A stretch of DNA of 64,000 bases from Paraburkholderia silvatlantica (GTDB lineage: Bacteria; Pseudomonadota; Gammaproteobacteria; Burkholderiales; Burkholderiaceae): positions 87,857-151,856 of the forward strand of contig NZ_QEOL01000024.1 of assembly GCF_003096715.1 (NCBI RefSeq), in the 5' to 3' direction. The notes beneath the pieces were generated by a model. The model had not been told where the DNA came from and made no database searches. It saw nothing but the letters and a program-made list of their open reading frames with translations. Shown piece after piece: positions 50,282 to 59,218 of the stretch (the stretch's first letter is position 1; every line of letters begins with the position of its first letter). The position numbers were made by a program, and so were the translations under genes.

Positions 50282-51424
50282 CTAGTCGAGCGTGCGCCGG
50301 TAAAAGCGCACGGCGATCGCCATGACCGCGACCGTGAATATGGCAAGCGGCCACACCGCGGGCCACAGGTCGGTCCAGCCGTTGCCCTTGAGCAGGATGC
50401 CGCGCACGAGCCGGTTGAAATACGTGAGCGGCAGCAGGTTGCCGAGCCACTGCGCCCAGCGCGGCATGCCTCCGAACGGGAACATGAAGCCGGAGAGCAG
50501 CAGGCTCGGCAGGAAATAGAACATCGTCAGCTGCATGGCCTGCAACTGGTTCTGCGCGAGCGACGACAGCGTGATGCCCACGGTGAGATTCGCGGCGATG
50601 AACAGCAGCGCCGCAAGATAGAGCGTGACGAGACCGCCCGCGAACGGTACGTGAAATACGTAGCGCGCCGCGAGCACGATGATGGTCGCCTGGATCAGCC
50701 CGATCGCCACGTACGGAATGATCTTGCCCGTCATTACCTCGATGGGCAGCACCGGCGTGGCGAGCAGGTTCTCCATCGTGCCGCGCTCGCGCTCGCGCGT
50801 GATGGCGAGGCCCGTCATCATCACCATCGTCATCGTGAGGATCACACCCATGAGGCCGGGCACGACGTTGTATTGCGTGATGCCCTCCGGGTTGTAGAGC
50901 CGGTGCACCTGCACGTCGAACGCGGCGGGCGTGCCGTTCAGGTGCGCGAGCGGGCCGGTCAGGTCTTTCGCGGCCACGGGCGCGACAAGACCTGGCAGCG
51001 CCGCGAGCGCGGTGGTGATGGCAGTGGGGTCGCTCGCGTCGGCTTCGACAAGCAGCGAGGGTCTTTCGCCGCGCAGCAGGCGCCGCGAGAAATCGACAGG
51101 AATGCTGAGCACGAACTGCACCGTGCCGCGCGCGAGCGCATGACGCGCCGAGGCCTCGTCGGGCAACGTTTCGATCACGTCGAAATAGGCGGAATTGCGC
51201 ATGCCCGCGACGAAGCTGCGGGCGAATACGCTGTCCTCGCCCACGACGATCGCGGTGGGCAAATGCTTCGGGTCGGTGTTGATCGCATAGCCGAACAGCG
51301 TGAGCTGGATGATCGGCAGGCCAACGATCATCGCGAACGTGATGCGGTCGCGCTTGAGCTGCAGGAACTCCTTGAGCACGATGCTCCACCAGCGCGCCAC
51401 GGAAAACGGGAACGACGCGCTCAC
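50282..51424 (-). CDS. ABC-2 type drug-export permease (YbhR/YhhJ-like)
   Basis: The 380-residue membrane protein has one N-terminal segment (FAMIVGLPIIQLTLFGYAIN), a periplasmic domain of about 130 residues, and five C-terminal segments with the ABC-2 signature (TREREGTMENLLATPV-like segment ITRERERGTMENLLATP, then FFLPSLLLSG-like YFLPSLLLSGFMFPF). It is the transmembrane half of a drug exporter. The GTG start at 51424 overlaps the ATPase stop codon (GTGA), so the two are translationally coupled. E. coli ybhGFSR encodes two permeases; here there is only one, which must act as a homodimer. Confidence 0.92.
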   Translation of the reverse strand: MSASFPFSVARWWSIVLKEFLQLKRDRITFAMIVGLPIIQLTLFGYAINTDPKHLPTAIVVGEDSVFARSFVAGMRNSAYFDVIETLPDEASARHALARGTVQFVLSIPVDFSRRLLRGERPSLLVEADASDPTAITTALAALPGLVAPVAAKDLTGPLAHLNGTPAAFDVQVHRLYNPEGITQYNVVPGLMGVILTMTMVMMTGLAITRERERGTMENLLATPVLPIEVMTGKIIPYVAIGLIQATIIVLAARYVFHVPFAGGLVTLYLAALLFIAANLTVGITLSSLAQNQLQAMQLTMFYFLPSLLLSGFMFPFGGMPRWAQWLGNLLPLTYFNRLVRGILLKGNGWTDLWPAVWPLAIFTVAVMAIAVRFYRRTLD

Positions 51425-52374
51425 GACACGACTCCGTAATTGTCCTGAGCATGGCTCATCAGGTAGATAAAGACATCTTCGAGACCGGTGTCGATGCGCT
51501 CCGCGCGCAGGGGCTGGCCTTCTACGGCGCGCTCGACCGCTTTGGCAAGCGCCGCATGATCGCGTCCGCTCGCATGCAGCGCGGAGCCGAACACCACCGT
51601 CTGGTCGATGCCCGGCGCTTCGCGCAACTGCGCGGCGAGCGTGCTGAGCCGCTCGCCATGAATCGCCCACGTTTCGAGGTTCTGTTCTGCGATCACCTCG
51701 GCGGCGGTGCCCTGCGTGAGCAGCTTGCCGTAGGCGATATAAGCGAGCTTGTGGCAGCGCTCGGCTTCGTCCATGTAATGCGTGCTCACGAGCACCGAAA
51801 TGCCCCGCGCGGCGAGCCGGTGCAACTCCTCCCAGAAATCGCGGCGCGCGGTGGGATCCACGCCCGCAGTCGGTTCGTCGAGCAGCAGCAATTCGGGCTC
51901 GTGCAGCATGCAGGCCGCGAGCGCGAGCCGCTGCTTCCAGCCGCCCGAAAGCGCACCCGTGAGCTGGCCCGCGCGGCTGGCGAGCCCGAGCGATTCGAGC
52001 GCGCGGTCGACGGCCTCGCGGCGGTTGCGCATCTGGTAGATGCGCGCAACGAAGTCGAGGTTCTCGCGGATCGTCAGGTCTTCCCAGTACGAGAAACGCT
52101 GCGTCATGTAGCCCACGTGACGCTTGATCTGCGCGCTCTCGCGCAGGATGTCGTAGCCGAGGCAGGTGCCCGAGCCGGAGTCGGGCGTGAGCAGCCCGCA
52201 CATGAGCCGGATCGAGGTGGTTTTGCCGCTGCCGTTCGGGCCGAGAAAGCCGAAGATCTCGCCGCGCGCCACACGCAGCGACACGTCGTTCACGACATGC
52301 TTGCTGCCGAAACGCTTGTTGAGATTGCGCACGTCGATGGCGTAGTCGCCGGCAGGTCGATCAGCGGTGCTCAT
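51421..52374 (-). CDS. ABC drug-export ATP-binding protein (YbhF-like, single domain)
   Basis: The 317-residue ATPase has Walker A (GPNGSGKTT), signature LSGGWKQRLALA and Walker B (LLLLDEPTAGVDP), with the H-loop in STHYMDEAERC. The C-terminal part carries the regulatory end common in exporter ATPases of the DrrA/YbhF group. E. coli YbhF has two ATPase domains; this one has a single domain. It drives efflux with the permease encoded next to it. Its ATG overlaps the stop of the HlyD gene by 4 bases (ATGA), and its own stop overlaps the permease start. Confidence 0.93.
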   Translation of the reverse strand: MSTADRPAGDYAIDVRNLNKRFGSKHVVNDVSLRVARGEIFGFLGPNGSGKTTSIRLMCGLLTPDSGSGTCLGYDILRESAQIKRHVGYMTQRFSYWEDLTIRENLDFVARIYQMRNRREAVDRALESLGLASRAGQLTGALSGGWKQRLALAACMLHEPELLLLDEPTAGVDPTARRDFWEELHRLAARGISVLVSTHYMDEAERCHKLAYIAYGKLLTQGTAAEVIAEQNLETWAIHGERLSTLAAQLREAPGIDQTVVFGSALHASGRDHAALAKAVERAVEGQPLRAERIDTGLEDVFIYLMSHAQDNYGVVS

Positions 52375-53327
52375 TGCAGCGTCACCTCGACCGGCTGGCC
52401 CGGATGCAGCTTCACGGCGTCTTCGGCGGAAGGCCGTGCCTCGATCATGAAAACGAGCTTCGCGCGGTTCTCGTTGCTGTAGATAACGGGCGGCGTATAT
52501 TCGGCGGCGTTCGAAATCCACGTGATGGTGGCCGGAATCAGGGCGGCGCAGCCGTCGCAGCGCACGTTCACCTTGCGGCCCGGCGCGAGCGATCCGACGA
52601 TCGTTTCGGGCACGAAAAAGCGCACCTTCACGTTCTGCGGCGGCAACATCTGCACGACGGGGTTGCCCGCCTGCACCCACTCGCCCACGCGAAACAGCGT
52701 GTCGTAGACGAGGCCGCCGCCCGGCACGCTCACGCGCTTCTGGTCGAGCCGCCACTGCGCCTGCGCGAGCGAGGCGCGCGCGGCCTCGACGTCGGCGGCC
52801 TGGGCGGCGATTTGCGCGCTACGTCCCGGGAGATTCGCCACGCGCACCTGGTTTTGCAGTTCGCGCACCTGAGCGGCCGTGGAGGCGGCCTGCGCACGCG
52901 AGTCGTCGAGCTGCGCCTGCGCAATGCCGCCTGCGCGCAGTTGCGCTTCGTCGCGCGTGAGCTGGAGTGCGGCCTTGCGCGCATTCGCCTCGGCCTGCGC
53001 GAGCTGCGCCTCGGTCACGCGCACTTCGGGCGGACGCTTGCCGGTCTGGAGGTCGGCGAGCTGCTGCTGTGCGGCCGTCAGGCGATGCTGCGCCTCGTCG
53101 CGCGCGGCCGCTTCCTCGACGGAGTCGAGCGCGAAGGCGGGCGCATGGGCGGCCACGGTTTGCCCGCGCTGCACTTCGAGGTGCGTGAGCGTGCCCGGCT
53201 GTGACGACGCGAGATAGACGTATTCGCCTTCGGCATAGCCCTGCCAGCCAGCCGGGCCGTGCCGCGAACATGCGGCGAGCACGAGCACGAGCGTCGCGGC
53301 GCACGTGCCGGCAATGCGGCGCTTCAT
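52371..53327 (-). CDS. HlyD/YbhG-family periplasmic adaptor subunit
   Basis: The 318-residue membrane fusion protein has a lipobox-like end of its signal (LVLVLAAC, Cys at about residue 19), so it may be a lipoprotein. The lipoyl-like half domains (GTLTHLEVQRGQTVAAHAPAF, VYDTLFRVGEWVQAGNPVVQM) surround a long coiled-coil hairpin rich in Ala/Gln (residues about 60-190), followed by the beta-barrel domain (VKVRFFVPETIVGSLAPG). It links the ABC-2 permease to the outer-membrane factor. Coupled by ATGA overlaps to the tetR and ATPase genes. Confidence 0.92.
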   Translation of the reverse strand: MKRRIAGTCAATLVLVLAACSRHGPAGWQGYAEGEYVYLASSQPGTLTHLEVQRGQTVAAHAPAFALDSVEEAAARDEAQHRLTAAQQQLADLQTGKRPPEVRVTEAQLAQAEANARKAALQLTRDEAQLRAGGIAQAQLDDSRAQAASTAAQVRELQNQVRVANLPGRSAQIAAQAADVEAARASLAQAQWRLDQKRVSVPGGGLVYDTLFRVGEWVQAGNPVVQMLPPQNVKVRFFVPETIVGSLAPGRKVNVRCDGCAALIPATITWISNAAEYTPPVIYSNENRAKLVFMIEARPSAEDAVKLHPGQPVEVTLQ

Positions 53328-54061
53328 GACGCGTCCTCCTTGCGGCCGGCAGTCGAGCCCGTCGTGCGGGGCGCGCGCGCGCCCTGCGGCGCAGGCCGCA
53401 AGGCCGCGCTCAACAGCGCGCTCACATGCCGATGCAGCGCCTCGCGCTCGATCTTCGGAAAGCCGCGCACACTTTGCCAGAGCTTCGAAGTGGCGAGCGG
53501 CAGCATGACGAGCGCGAGAATCGAGATGAACAGCAGCGGCGCTTCCAGTTCGGCGTTGACCCTGCCGTCGCGCTGCGCCTCGTTGACGCGCGCAGCAAAG
53601 CGCTGCAACTGCTCGGTGGGCAGCCGCTTGAGCATGCGTTCGCGCAGCAAGCCGCCTTCGTTGACGATTTCGCGCAGCCAGAGCGGCGGCAGCCAGGGCA
53701 TGCGCGCGGTCACTTCGAAGAGCCGCGCGACCAGTTCTTCCACGAGCGCGTGCGGGTCTTGCGCCAGGTCTCCCCGAGCGCTGTCCACGCTTTCCCACAC
53801 GAAGGCAATCGAGCGCGCAATGCGCTCCTCGACCACGGCGTCGAGCAGCTTTTCGCGGTTCGTGAAGTAGTAGTGGACCATGGCGGACGTCACGCCCGCG
53901 GCCTCGGCGATCTGCGCCATGGTGGTGGCCGCGATGCCCTGCTCGCCGAACAGTTGCGTGGCGCTGGCGAGCAGCCGCTCGCGCATGTCGAGGTCGGCGG
54001 CGGCGCGGCGCCGGCCGCGCGGGCGGGGCGCAGCAGCGGCGGAGCGGGTACGCGTGATCAT
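53324..54061 (-). CDS. TetR-family repressor of the export operon (CecR-like)
   Basis: The 245-residue protein has the TetR N-terminal helix-turn-helix (about residues 27-75: MRERLLASATQLFGEQGI, then TTMAQIAEAAGVTSAMVHYYFTN) and a helical ligand-binding domain. It is the first gene of the operon and overlaps the HlyD gene by 4 bases, so it very likely represses its own operon and responds to a drug. E. coli CecR (YbiH) is in the same position before ybhGFSR, which supports this view. A short Arg/Ala-rich N-terminal tail precedes the DNA-binding domain. Confidence 0.92.
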   Translation of the reverse strand: MITRTRSAAAAPRPRGRRRAAADLDMRERLLASATQLFGEQGIAATTMAQIAEAAGVTSAMVHYYFTNREKLLDAVVEERIARSIAFVWESVDSARGDLAQDPHALVEELVARLFEVTARMPWLPPLWLREIVNEGGLLRERMLKRLPTEQLQRFAARVNEAQRDGRVNAELEAPLLFISILALVMLPLATSKLWQSVRGFPKIEREALHRHVSALLSAALRPAPQGARAPRTTGSTAGRKEDAS

Positions 54062-54069
54062 CGCTCTAC

Positions 54070-54091
54070 TTTAATTCACGCATTAGTTAAA
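54070..54091. promoter_or_regulatory. AT-rich pseudo-palindrome upstream of the tetR operon, likely operator
   Basis: The 22-base sequence at 54070-54091 has arms TTTAATTCACG and CATTAGTTAAA, which match as an inverted repeat at 8 of 11 positions. It lies 9 bases before the tetR start codon. TetR operators are usually dyads of this length and this AT-rich type, so autoregulation is likely. Confidence 0.55.
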
Positions 54092-54226
54092 TTCAAATCG
54101 CGCGCGCAGCGGGTTAACCCTGCGACAGTTTCCTGCGGGTTCTTTCAGAACTTTCCTATATAAAAATGCGGGTGCGTCGTTCAGGCTGTGAGATTCACGC
54201 TGAAGGGACGAACAAGTCACGCCACC

Positions 54227-54841
54227 ATGGAACAGAAAATGAAGCGCGTCGTCGTCATCGACGACCACCCGATTGTGCGGAAGATGCTCGTCAACGTGCT
54301 CAATACGGAGTACGAGCTGGTGGGCGAGTGCAGCGATGGCGAAGCGGGCCTGCAGCTCGTCCAGGAACTGCGTCCCGATCTGGTGATTCTCGACCTCGAG
54401 TTGCCGAAGCTCGACGGCCTTTCCGTCATCCGCGGCATTCGCGCGCAGCAGCCCGGCGCGCGCATTCTCGTGCTCTCTGCGAAGCCCGAGATGGTCATGG
54501 CCAATCACACGCGTATCGCGGGCGCGAACGGCTATGTCAACAAGAATCGCGGCGTGGAGGAGCTGTGCGGTGTGGTCAGGGCGGTATTGCTCGGCTACGA
54601 CTGCTTCCCGGCGGGCAGTTGCGGCGGCGGCCGCGACGTGGCGCTCAACGGGCTGTCGCCTCGCGAGGTCGAAGTCCTGCAGTATCTCGCGCGCGGTTTG
54701 AGCAACAAGGGTATCGCGGCACGGCTCGGGCTTTCAGATAAAACCGTCAGCACCTACAAGACCCGCGTGCTGGACAAGCTCGGCGTCACGTCGCTTGCGG
54801 CGCTGATCGAGTTTGCGACGTTGAACAAGCTGATCGAATAG
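54227..54841 (+). CDS. Response regulator of the BvgA/EvgA type (REC plus LuxR-type HTH)
   Basis: The 204-residue protein has a receiver domain with the acidic pair in VVVIDDHPIVRKML, the phosphoacceptor Asp in VILDLELPKLDGLSVI, and Lys in VLSAKPEMV. A LuxR-type helix-turn-helix follows (LSPREVEVLQYLARGLSNKGIAARLGLSDKTVSTYKTRVL, seen as its standard parts LSPREVEVLQYLARG, SNKGIAARLGLS and KTVSTYKTRVLDKLG). The strong similarity of the KTVSTYKTR stretch and the FPAGSCGGG linker region to BvgA of Bordetella and EvgA of E. coli places it there. No histidine kinase gene lies next to it, so it is an orphan or belongs to a remote hybrid kinase. A -10-like TATAAA is at 54159-54164. Confidence 0.92.
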   Translation: MEQKMKRVVVIDDHPIVRKMLVNVLNTEYELVGECSDGEAGLQLVQELRPDLVILDLELPKLDGLSVIRGIRAQQPGARILVLSAKPEMVMANHTRIAGANGYVNKNRGVEELCGVVRAVLLGYDCFPAGSCGGGRDVALNGLSPREVEVLQYLARGLSNKGIAARLGLSDKTVSTYKTRVLDKLGVTSLAALIEFATLNKLIE

Positions 54842-54861
54842 CGCGACCCAACGCATAGTCG

Positions 54862-54888
54862 AAAAAAAAGCCCGACTTGCGTCGGGCT
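54862..54888 (-). terminator. Intrinsic terminator of acnA
   Basis: AGCCCGAC (54869-54876) and GTCGGGCT (54881-54888) form an 8-bp stem with the loop TTGC. On the minus strand a run of eight T (plus-strand AAAAAAAA at 54862-54869) follows, as expected for the end of the acnA transcript. The response-regulator gene converges from the left and may use it too. Confidence 0.9.
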
Positions 54889-54953
54889 CCAAGTGTGACC
54901 GCACCCGTTGCCGGGCGCGGCACCTGCAAAAAACTGCGTACTTACGCCGCGAG

Positions 54954-57671
54954 TCAAGCGGCCAAAAGCGAGCGCAGCACGAACGGCAGAATACCGCCGT
55001 GCTTGTAGTAGTCGACTTCGATCGGCGTGTCGATGCGCAGCAGCACCTGCACGCGCTGATCCTTGCCGTCCTTGTGGTGGATCACGAGCGTCAGGTCCTG
55101 CTGCGGCTTGAAGTCGTCCGTCAGGCCTTCGATATCGAACGTTTCTTCGCCCGTCAGGCCGAGCGACTGAACGCTGTCCGAACCCTTGAACTGCAGCGGC
55201 AGAACGCCCATGCCGACGAGGTTCGAGCGGTGGATACGCTCGAAGCTGCGTGCGACCACGGCCTTCACGCCCAGCAGCTGCGTGCCCTTGGCTGCCCAGT
55301 CGCGCGACGAGCCCGTGCCGTACTCTTCGCCTGCGAACACCATGGTCGGCGTGCCGGCGTCGATGTACTTCATGGCGGCGTCGTAAATCGACAGTTGTTC
55401 GCCGCTCGGCTGGTGAATCGTCAGGCCGCCTTCCACGCGCGTGCCGTCGGCTTTCGCCGGGATCATCAGGTTCTTGATCCGCACGTTCGCGAAGGTGCCG
55501 CGCATCATCACGTCGTGGTTGCCGCGGCGCGAGCCGTAGCTGTTGAAGTCGGCTTTCTGCACGCCGTTTTCCTTCAGCCACTTGCCTGCGGGCGAGTCTT
55601 CCTTGATCGAGCCAGCCGGGCTGATGTGGTCGGTCGTGACCGAGTCGCCGAAGATGCCCAAGGCGCGCGCACCCTTGATCTCGGGCACCGCCGACGACGG
55701 CGTCATCGAAAAGTCGCTGCCGAAGAACGGCGGCTCGGCGATGTAGGTCGACTTCGGCCAGTCGTAGACCTGACCTTCTTCGCCTTCGATCTTGCTCCAC
55801 AGGTCGCCCTTCTTCGTGAGCTGGCTGTAGTTCTTCTGAAACGCGTCCGGATCGAGGGCGAACTTGAGCAGTGCGTTGACTTCATCGCTCGTCGGCCAGA
55901 TGTCGCCGAGGTAGATGTCACGGCCGCCCTTGCCCTTGCCCACCGGTTCCGTCATGAGGTCGCGCGTGATGTTGCCCGCGATCGCGTAAGCCACGACCAG
56001 CGGCGGCGAGGCGAGGAAGTTCGCGCGGATGTTCGGGTGGATACGCGCTTCGAAGTTACGGTTGCCCGAGAGCACCGCAGCCGCAACGACATCGTTCTTG
56101 ACGATCGATTCGTTCAGCTCGGGCGTCAGGTCGCCGGCGTTGCCGATACAGGTCGTGCAGCCGTATGCCGCGAGTTCGAAGCCGAGCTTCGAGAGGTACG
56201 GCAGCAGGCCCGTCTTCGTCAGGTATTCCGTGACGATGCGCGATCCCGGAGCGAGCGACGTCTTGATGTGCGGCGCGACCGTCAGACCCGCTTCCACGGC
56301 CTTCTTCGCGAGCAGACCGGCTGCCAGCAGCACGCTCGGGTTCGACGTGTTCGTGCACGACGTGATCGCGGCGATCAGCACGTCGCCGTTGTGCAGCTTG
56401 ACCTTCTCGCCCGCCGCGTATTCCGCGGAGAGGTCGGCGGCCTTCTTGTTGAAGCCGTTTTCCGCGACCGGCTTCGAGAACAGGTCCGTGAAGGTCGACT
56501 TCACGTTGCCGATTTCGATGCGGTCCTGCGGACGCTTCGGACCCGCCAGCGACGGCGCGACCGTGCCGAGGTCGAGCGTGAGCGTCTTCGTGTAGTCGAT
56601 GTCGCCGGCCTTCGGCACACCGAAGAGATCCTGGGCCTTGAAGTAGTTTTCGAATGCCGAGATTTCGGCTTGCGTGCGGCCCGTGCCCTTGAAGTAGTCG
56701 ATCGTCTTTTCGTCGACCGGGAAGAAGCCCATCGTCGCGCCGTATTCCGGCGCCATGTTGCCGATGGTCGCGCGGTCGGGCACGCCGATCGACGCCGTGC
56801 CTTCGCCGAAGAACTCGACGAACTTGCCGACGACCTTCTCCTTGCGCAGCATTTCGGTGATGGTCAGCACGAGGTCGGTGGCCGTGCAGCCTTCGCGCAG
56901 CTTGCCCTTGAGCTCGACGCCCACCACATCGGGCGTGAGGAAGTACACCGGCTGGCCGAGCATGCCGGCTTCCGCCTCGATGCCGCCCACGCCCCAGCCC
57001 ACCACGCCGATGCCGTTGATCATCGTGGTGTGGCTGTCGGTGCCGACGAGCGTGTCCGGGTAGTAGACGGTGTCGCCGCCTTCGGTCTTCTTGTGCACGC
57101 CGCGTGCGAGGTATTCCAGGTTCACCTGGTGGACGATGCCGATGCCCGGCGGCACGACCTTGAACGTGTCGAACGCCTGCATGCCCCACTTCATGAACTG
57201 GTAGCGCTCGTTGTTGCGCTGGAATTCCAGTTTCATGTTCAGGTCGAGTGCGTCCTTCTGGCGGAAGTAGTCGATCTGCACCGAGTGGTCGACGACGAGG
57301 TCCACCGGCACGAGCGGCTCGATGACCTTCGGATCCTTGCCGACCTGTTTGGCGACGCCGCGCATGGCGGCGATGTCGGCAAGCAGCGGCACGCCGGTGA
57401 AGTCCTGCAGCACGACGCGGGCGACGACAAACGGGATTTCGTCGACGCGCGAAGCATTCGGCTTCCAGTTCGCCAGCTGCTCGATGTGCTCTTCCGCGAT
57501 CTTCTTGCCGTCGTAGTTACGCAGCACAGACTCGAGCACCAGACGGATCGAGACCGGCAGGCGATTGATCTTCACGCCAAGCTGCTTGCCGAGATGCGGC
57601 AGCGAGTAGAACTTGCCTTTGCCGGAACCGCTGTCGAATTCTTTTAGCGTTTTGTGGAGATTGTGGGCCAT
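54954..57671 (-). CDS. acnA: Aconitate hydratase A
   Basis: The 905-residue enzyme isomerises citrate to isocitrate through cis-aconitate in the TCA cycle. The 4Fe-4S cluster cysteines are in AITSCTNTSNPSV and YGCTTCIGNAGDL. Other conserved parts are VDHSVQIDYF, GTDSHTTMINGIGVVGWGVGGIEAE, and the C-terminal swivel domain with GEEYGTGSSRDWAAKGT. The length fits AcnA (about 890-910) and not AcnD (about 865), which works on 2-methylcitrate. It is the first of several TCA-type genes on the minus strand, followed downstream by a terminator; prpD lies 76 bases upstream on the same strand, so the two may be one unit. Confidence 0.95.
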   Translation of the reverse strand: MAHNLHKTLKEFDSGSGKGKFYSLPHLGKQLGVKINRLPVSIRLVLESVLRNYDGKKIAEEHIEQLANWKPNASRVDEIPFVVARVVLQDFTGVPLLADIAAMRGVAKQVGKDPKVIEPLVPVDLVVDHSVQIDYFRQKDALDLNMKLEFQRNNERYQFMKWGMQAFDTFKVVPPGIGIVHQVNLEYLARGVHKKTEGGDTVYYPDTLVGTDSHTTMINGIGVVGWGVGGIEAEAGMLGQPVYFLTPDVVGVELKGKLREGCTATDLVLTITEMLRKEKVVGKFVEFFGEGTASIGVPDRATIGNMAPEYGATMGFFPVDEKTIDYFKGTGRTQAEISAFENYFKAQDLFGVPKAGDIDYTKTLTLDLGTVAPSLAGPKRPQDRIEIGNVKSTFTDLFSKPVAENGFNKKAADLSAEYAAGEKVKLHNGDVLIAAITSCTNTSNPSVLLAAGLLAKKAVEAGLTVAPHIKTSLAPGSRIVTEYLTKTGLLPYLSKLGFELAAYGCTTCIGNAGDLTPELNESIVKNDVVAAAVLSGNRNFEARIHPNIRANFLASPPLVVAYAIAGNITRDLMTEPVGKGKGGRDIYLGDIWPTSDEVNALLKFALDPDAFQKNYSQLTKKGDLWSKIEGEEGQVYDWPKSTYIAEPPFFGSDFSMTPSSAVPEIKGARALGIFGDSVTTDHISPAGSIKEDSPAGKWLKENGVQKADFNSYGSRRGNHDVMMRGTFANVRIKNLMIPAKADGTRVEGGLTIHQPSGEQLSIYDAAMKYIDAGTPTMVFAGEEYGTGSSRDWAAKGTQLLGVKAVVARSFERIHRSNLVGMGVLPLQFKGSDSVQSLGLTGEETFDIEGLTDDFKPQQDLTLVIHHKDGKDQRVQVLLRIDTPIEVDYYKHGGILPFVLRSLLAA

Positions 57672-57747
57672 AGTGTTTTCCTTCGTTTAATCGCGGAAAT
57701 AACGCTTACTGCTCGTTTGCTGCTGTCACGGATACCTGCCTGATTGC

Positions 57748-59199
57748 TCAGATCACATACATGTCGACGTACTCGTTGACGCTCAGGGCGCAAAGCCGGG
57801 CCTCGTCGAGCGAGACGTCGAGAATCGCCTGCTGCTGCTTCGCGGGGAAGCGGCGCGCGAGGTTGATTCGAAACTTTTCGATCAGCAGCGGAATGCCTTC
57901 TTCGCGGCGCCGCTTGTGGCCGATCGGATACTCCACGACGACCTCGTCGAGCGTCGTGCCGTCGATGAGCTCTATGGTGAGCGCATTTGCGATCGAGCGC
58001 TTGTCCGGATCGTGATAATCCTTCGTGAACTGCGGGTCTTCCACGCATACCGTCTTTGCGCGCAGTTCGTCGATGCGCGGGTCGCCTGCGACTTCGTCTT
58101 CGTAGTCGGAGGCGGTGAGGCGGCCGAAGAGCAGCGGCACGGCGACCATGTACTGGATACAGTGATCGCGGTCGGCCGGGTTGGCAAGCGGGCCGCTCTT
58201 GTCGATGATGCGGATGGCCGCTTCATGCGTGCGGATGGTGATGCGCTTGATGTCCCCAGCCGTCCTGCCGCGCTGCGCGAGCACGCCGTGCAGCGTCATC
58301 GCGGCTTCGGCCGCAGTCTGTGCGTGGAATTCGGCGGGGAACGAAATCTTGAACAGCACGTTTTCCATCACATACGTGCCGTAGGGGCGCTGAAACCTGA
58401 ATGGCTGTCCCTTGAACGAGACGTCGTAGAAGCCCCACGTTTTTGCCGTGAGCGCCGAGGGATAGCCCATCTCGCCCGTTTTCGCCATGAGCGCGAGACG
58501 CACGGCGCGCGAGGTGGCGTCGCCTGCGGCCCACGACTTGCGCGAGCCCGTGTTGGGCGCGTGGCGGTAGGTGCGCAGCGACTGGCCGTCGACCATCGCA
58601 AGCGAAACGGCGTTGATCAGCTCGTCGCGGGTGAGCCCGAGCATTTGCCCGACCACCGCGGTCGAGGCGAGCTTCACGAGCAGCACATGGTCGAGACCGA
58701 CCTTGTTGAACGAGTTTTCCAGCGCGATGCAGCCCTGGATCTCGTGTGCCTTCACCATGCCTTCGAGCACGTGCTTCATGGTGAGCGGCGCTTTGCCCTG
58801 GGCGATGGCGGTGCGCGAGAGCCAGTCGGCGGCCGCGAGGATGCCGCCCAGGTTGTCCGACGGATGGCCCCATTCGGCGGCGAGCCATGTGTCGTTGAAG
58901 TCGAGCCAGCGGATCATCGCGCCGATGTTGAACGCGGCCTGTACCGGATCGAGCTGGAATGACGTGCCCGGCACCTTTGCGCCGTGCGGGACGATCGTGC
59001 CCGGCACGATCGGTCCCAGCAACTTGGTGCACGCGGGGTAGGAGAGCGCCTCGAGTCCGCAGCCGAGGGTATCGATCAGGCAATGCCGGGCCGTCGTCAG
59101 CGCGAGCGCGCTGTCAACCCGGAAGTTCAGGACGTAGTCGACGATATCGACCAGTACCTGGTCCGGCTGCGGCCTGACGTTGGAGATCAGGGCGGACAT
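57748..59199 (-). CDS. prpD: 2-methylcitrate dehydratase family protein (PrpD)
   Basis: The 483-residue protein has exactly the length of E. coli PrpD and the MmgE/PrpD fold: IVDYVLNFRVDSALALTTARHCLIDTLGCGLEAL at the start (in parts), IRWLDFNDTWLAAEWGHPSDNLG with the active-site Asp/His region, KSWAAGDATSRAVRLALMA and TWGFYDVSFKG. PrpD removes water from 2-methylcitrate in the propionate pathway, and E. coli PrpD also has weak aconitase activity. Usually it sits with prpB and prpC; here those are absent and aconitase lies next to it. This suggests that it serves the citrate/methylcitrate node of this TCA block, although the substrate is not certain. Confidence 0.93.
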   Translation of the reverse strand: MSALISNVRPQPDQVLVDIVDYVLNFRVDSALALTTARHCLIDTLGCGLEALSYPACTKLLGPIVPGTIVPHGAKVPGTSFQLDPVQAAFNIGAMIRWLDFNDTWLAAEWGHPSDNLGGILAAADWLSRTAIAQGKAPLTMKHVLEGMVKAHEIQGCIALENSFNKVGLDHVLLVKLASTAVVGQMLGLTRDELINAVSLAMVDGQSLRTYRHAPNTGSRKSWAAGDATSRAVRLALMAKTGEMGYPSALTAKTWGFYDVSFKGQPFRFQRPYGTYVMENVLFKISFPAEFHAQTAAEAAMTLHGVLAQRGRTAGDIKRITIRTHEAAIRIIDKSGPLANPADRDHCIQYMVAVPLLFGRLTASDYEDEVAGDPRIDELRAKTVCVEDPQFTKDYHDPDKRSIANALTIELIDGTTLDEVVVEYPIGHKRRREEGIPLLIEKFRINLARRFPAKQQQAILDVSLDEARLCALSVNEYVDMYVI

Positions 59200-59218
59200 C
59201 GAGGCGATCCCGCGGTCC

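Noticed and set aside
54999..57647. 882-residue plus-strand frame opposite acnA
   Set aside because: acnA has every conserved aconitase motif; the opposite frame has none.
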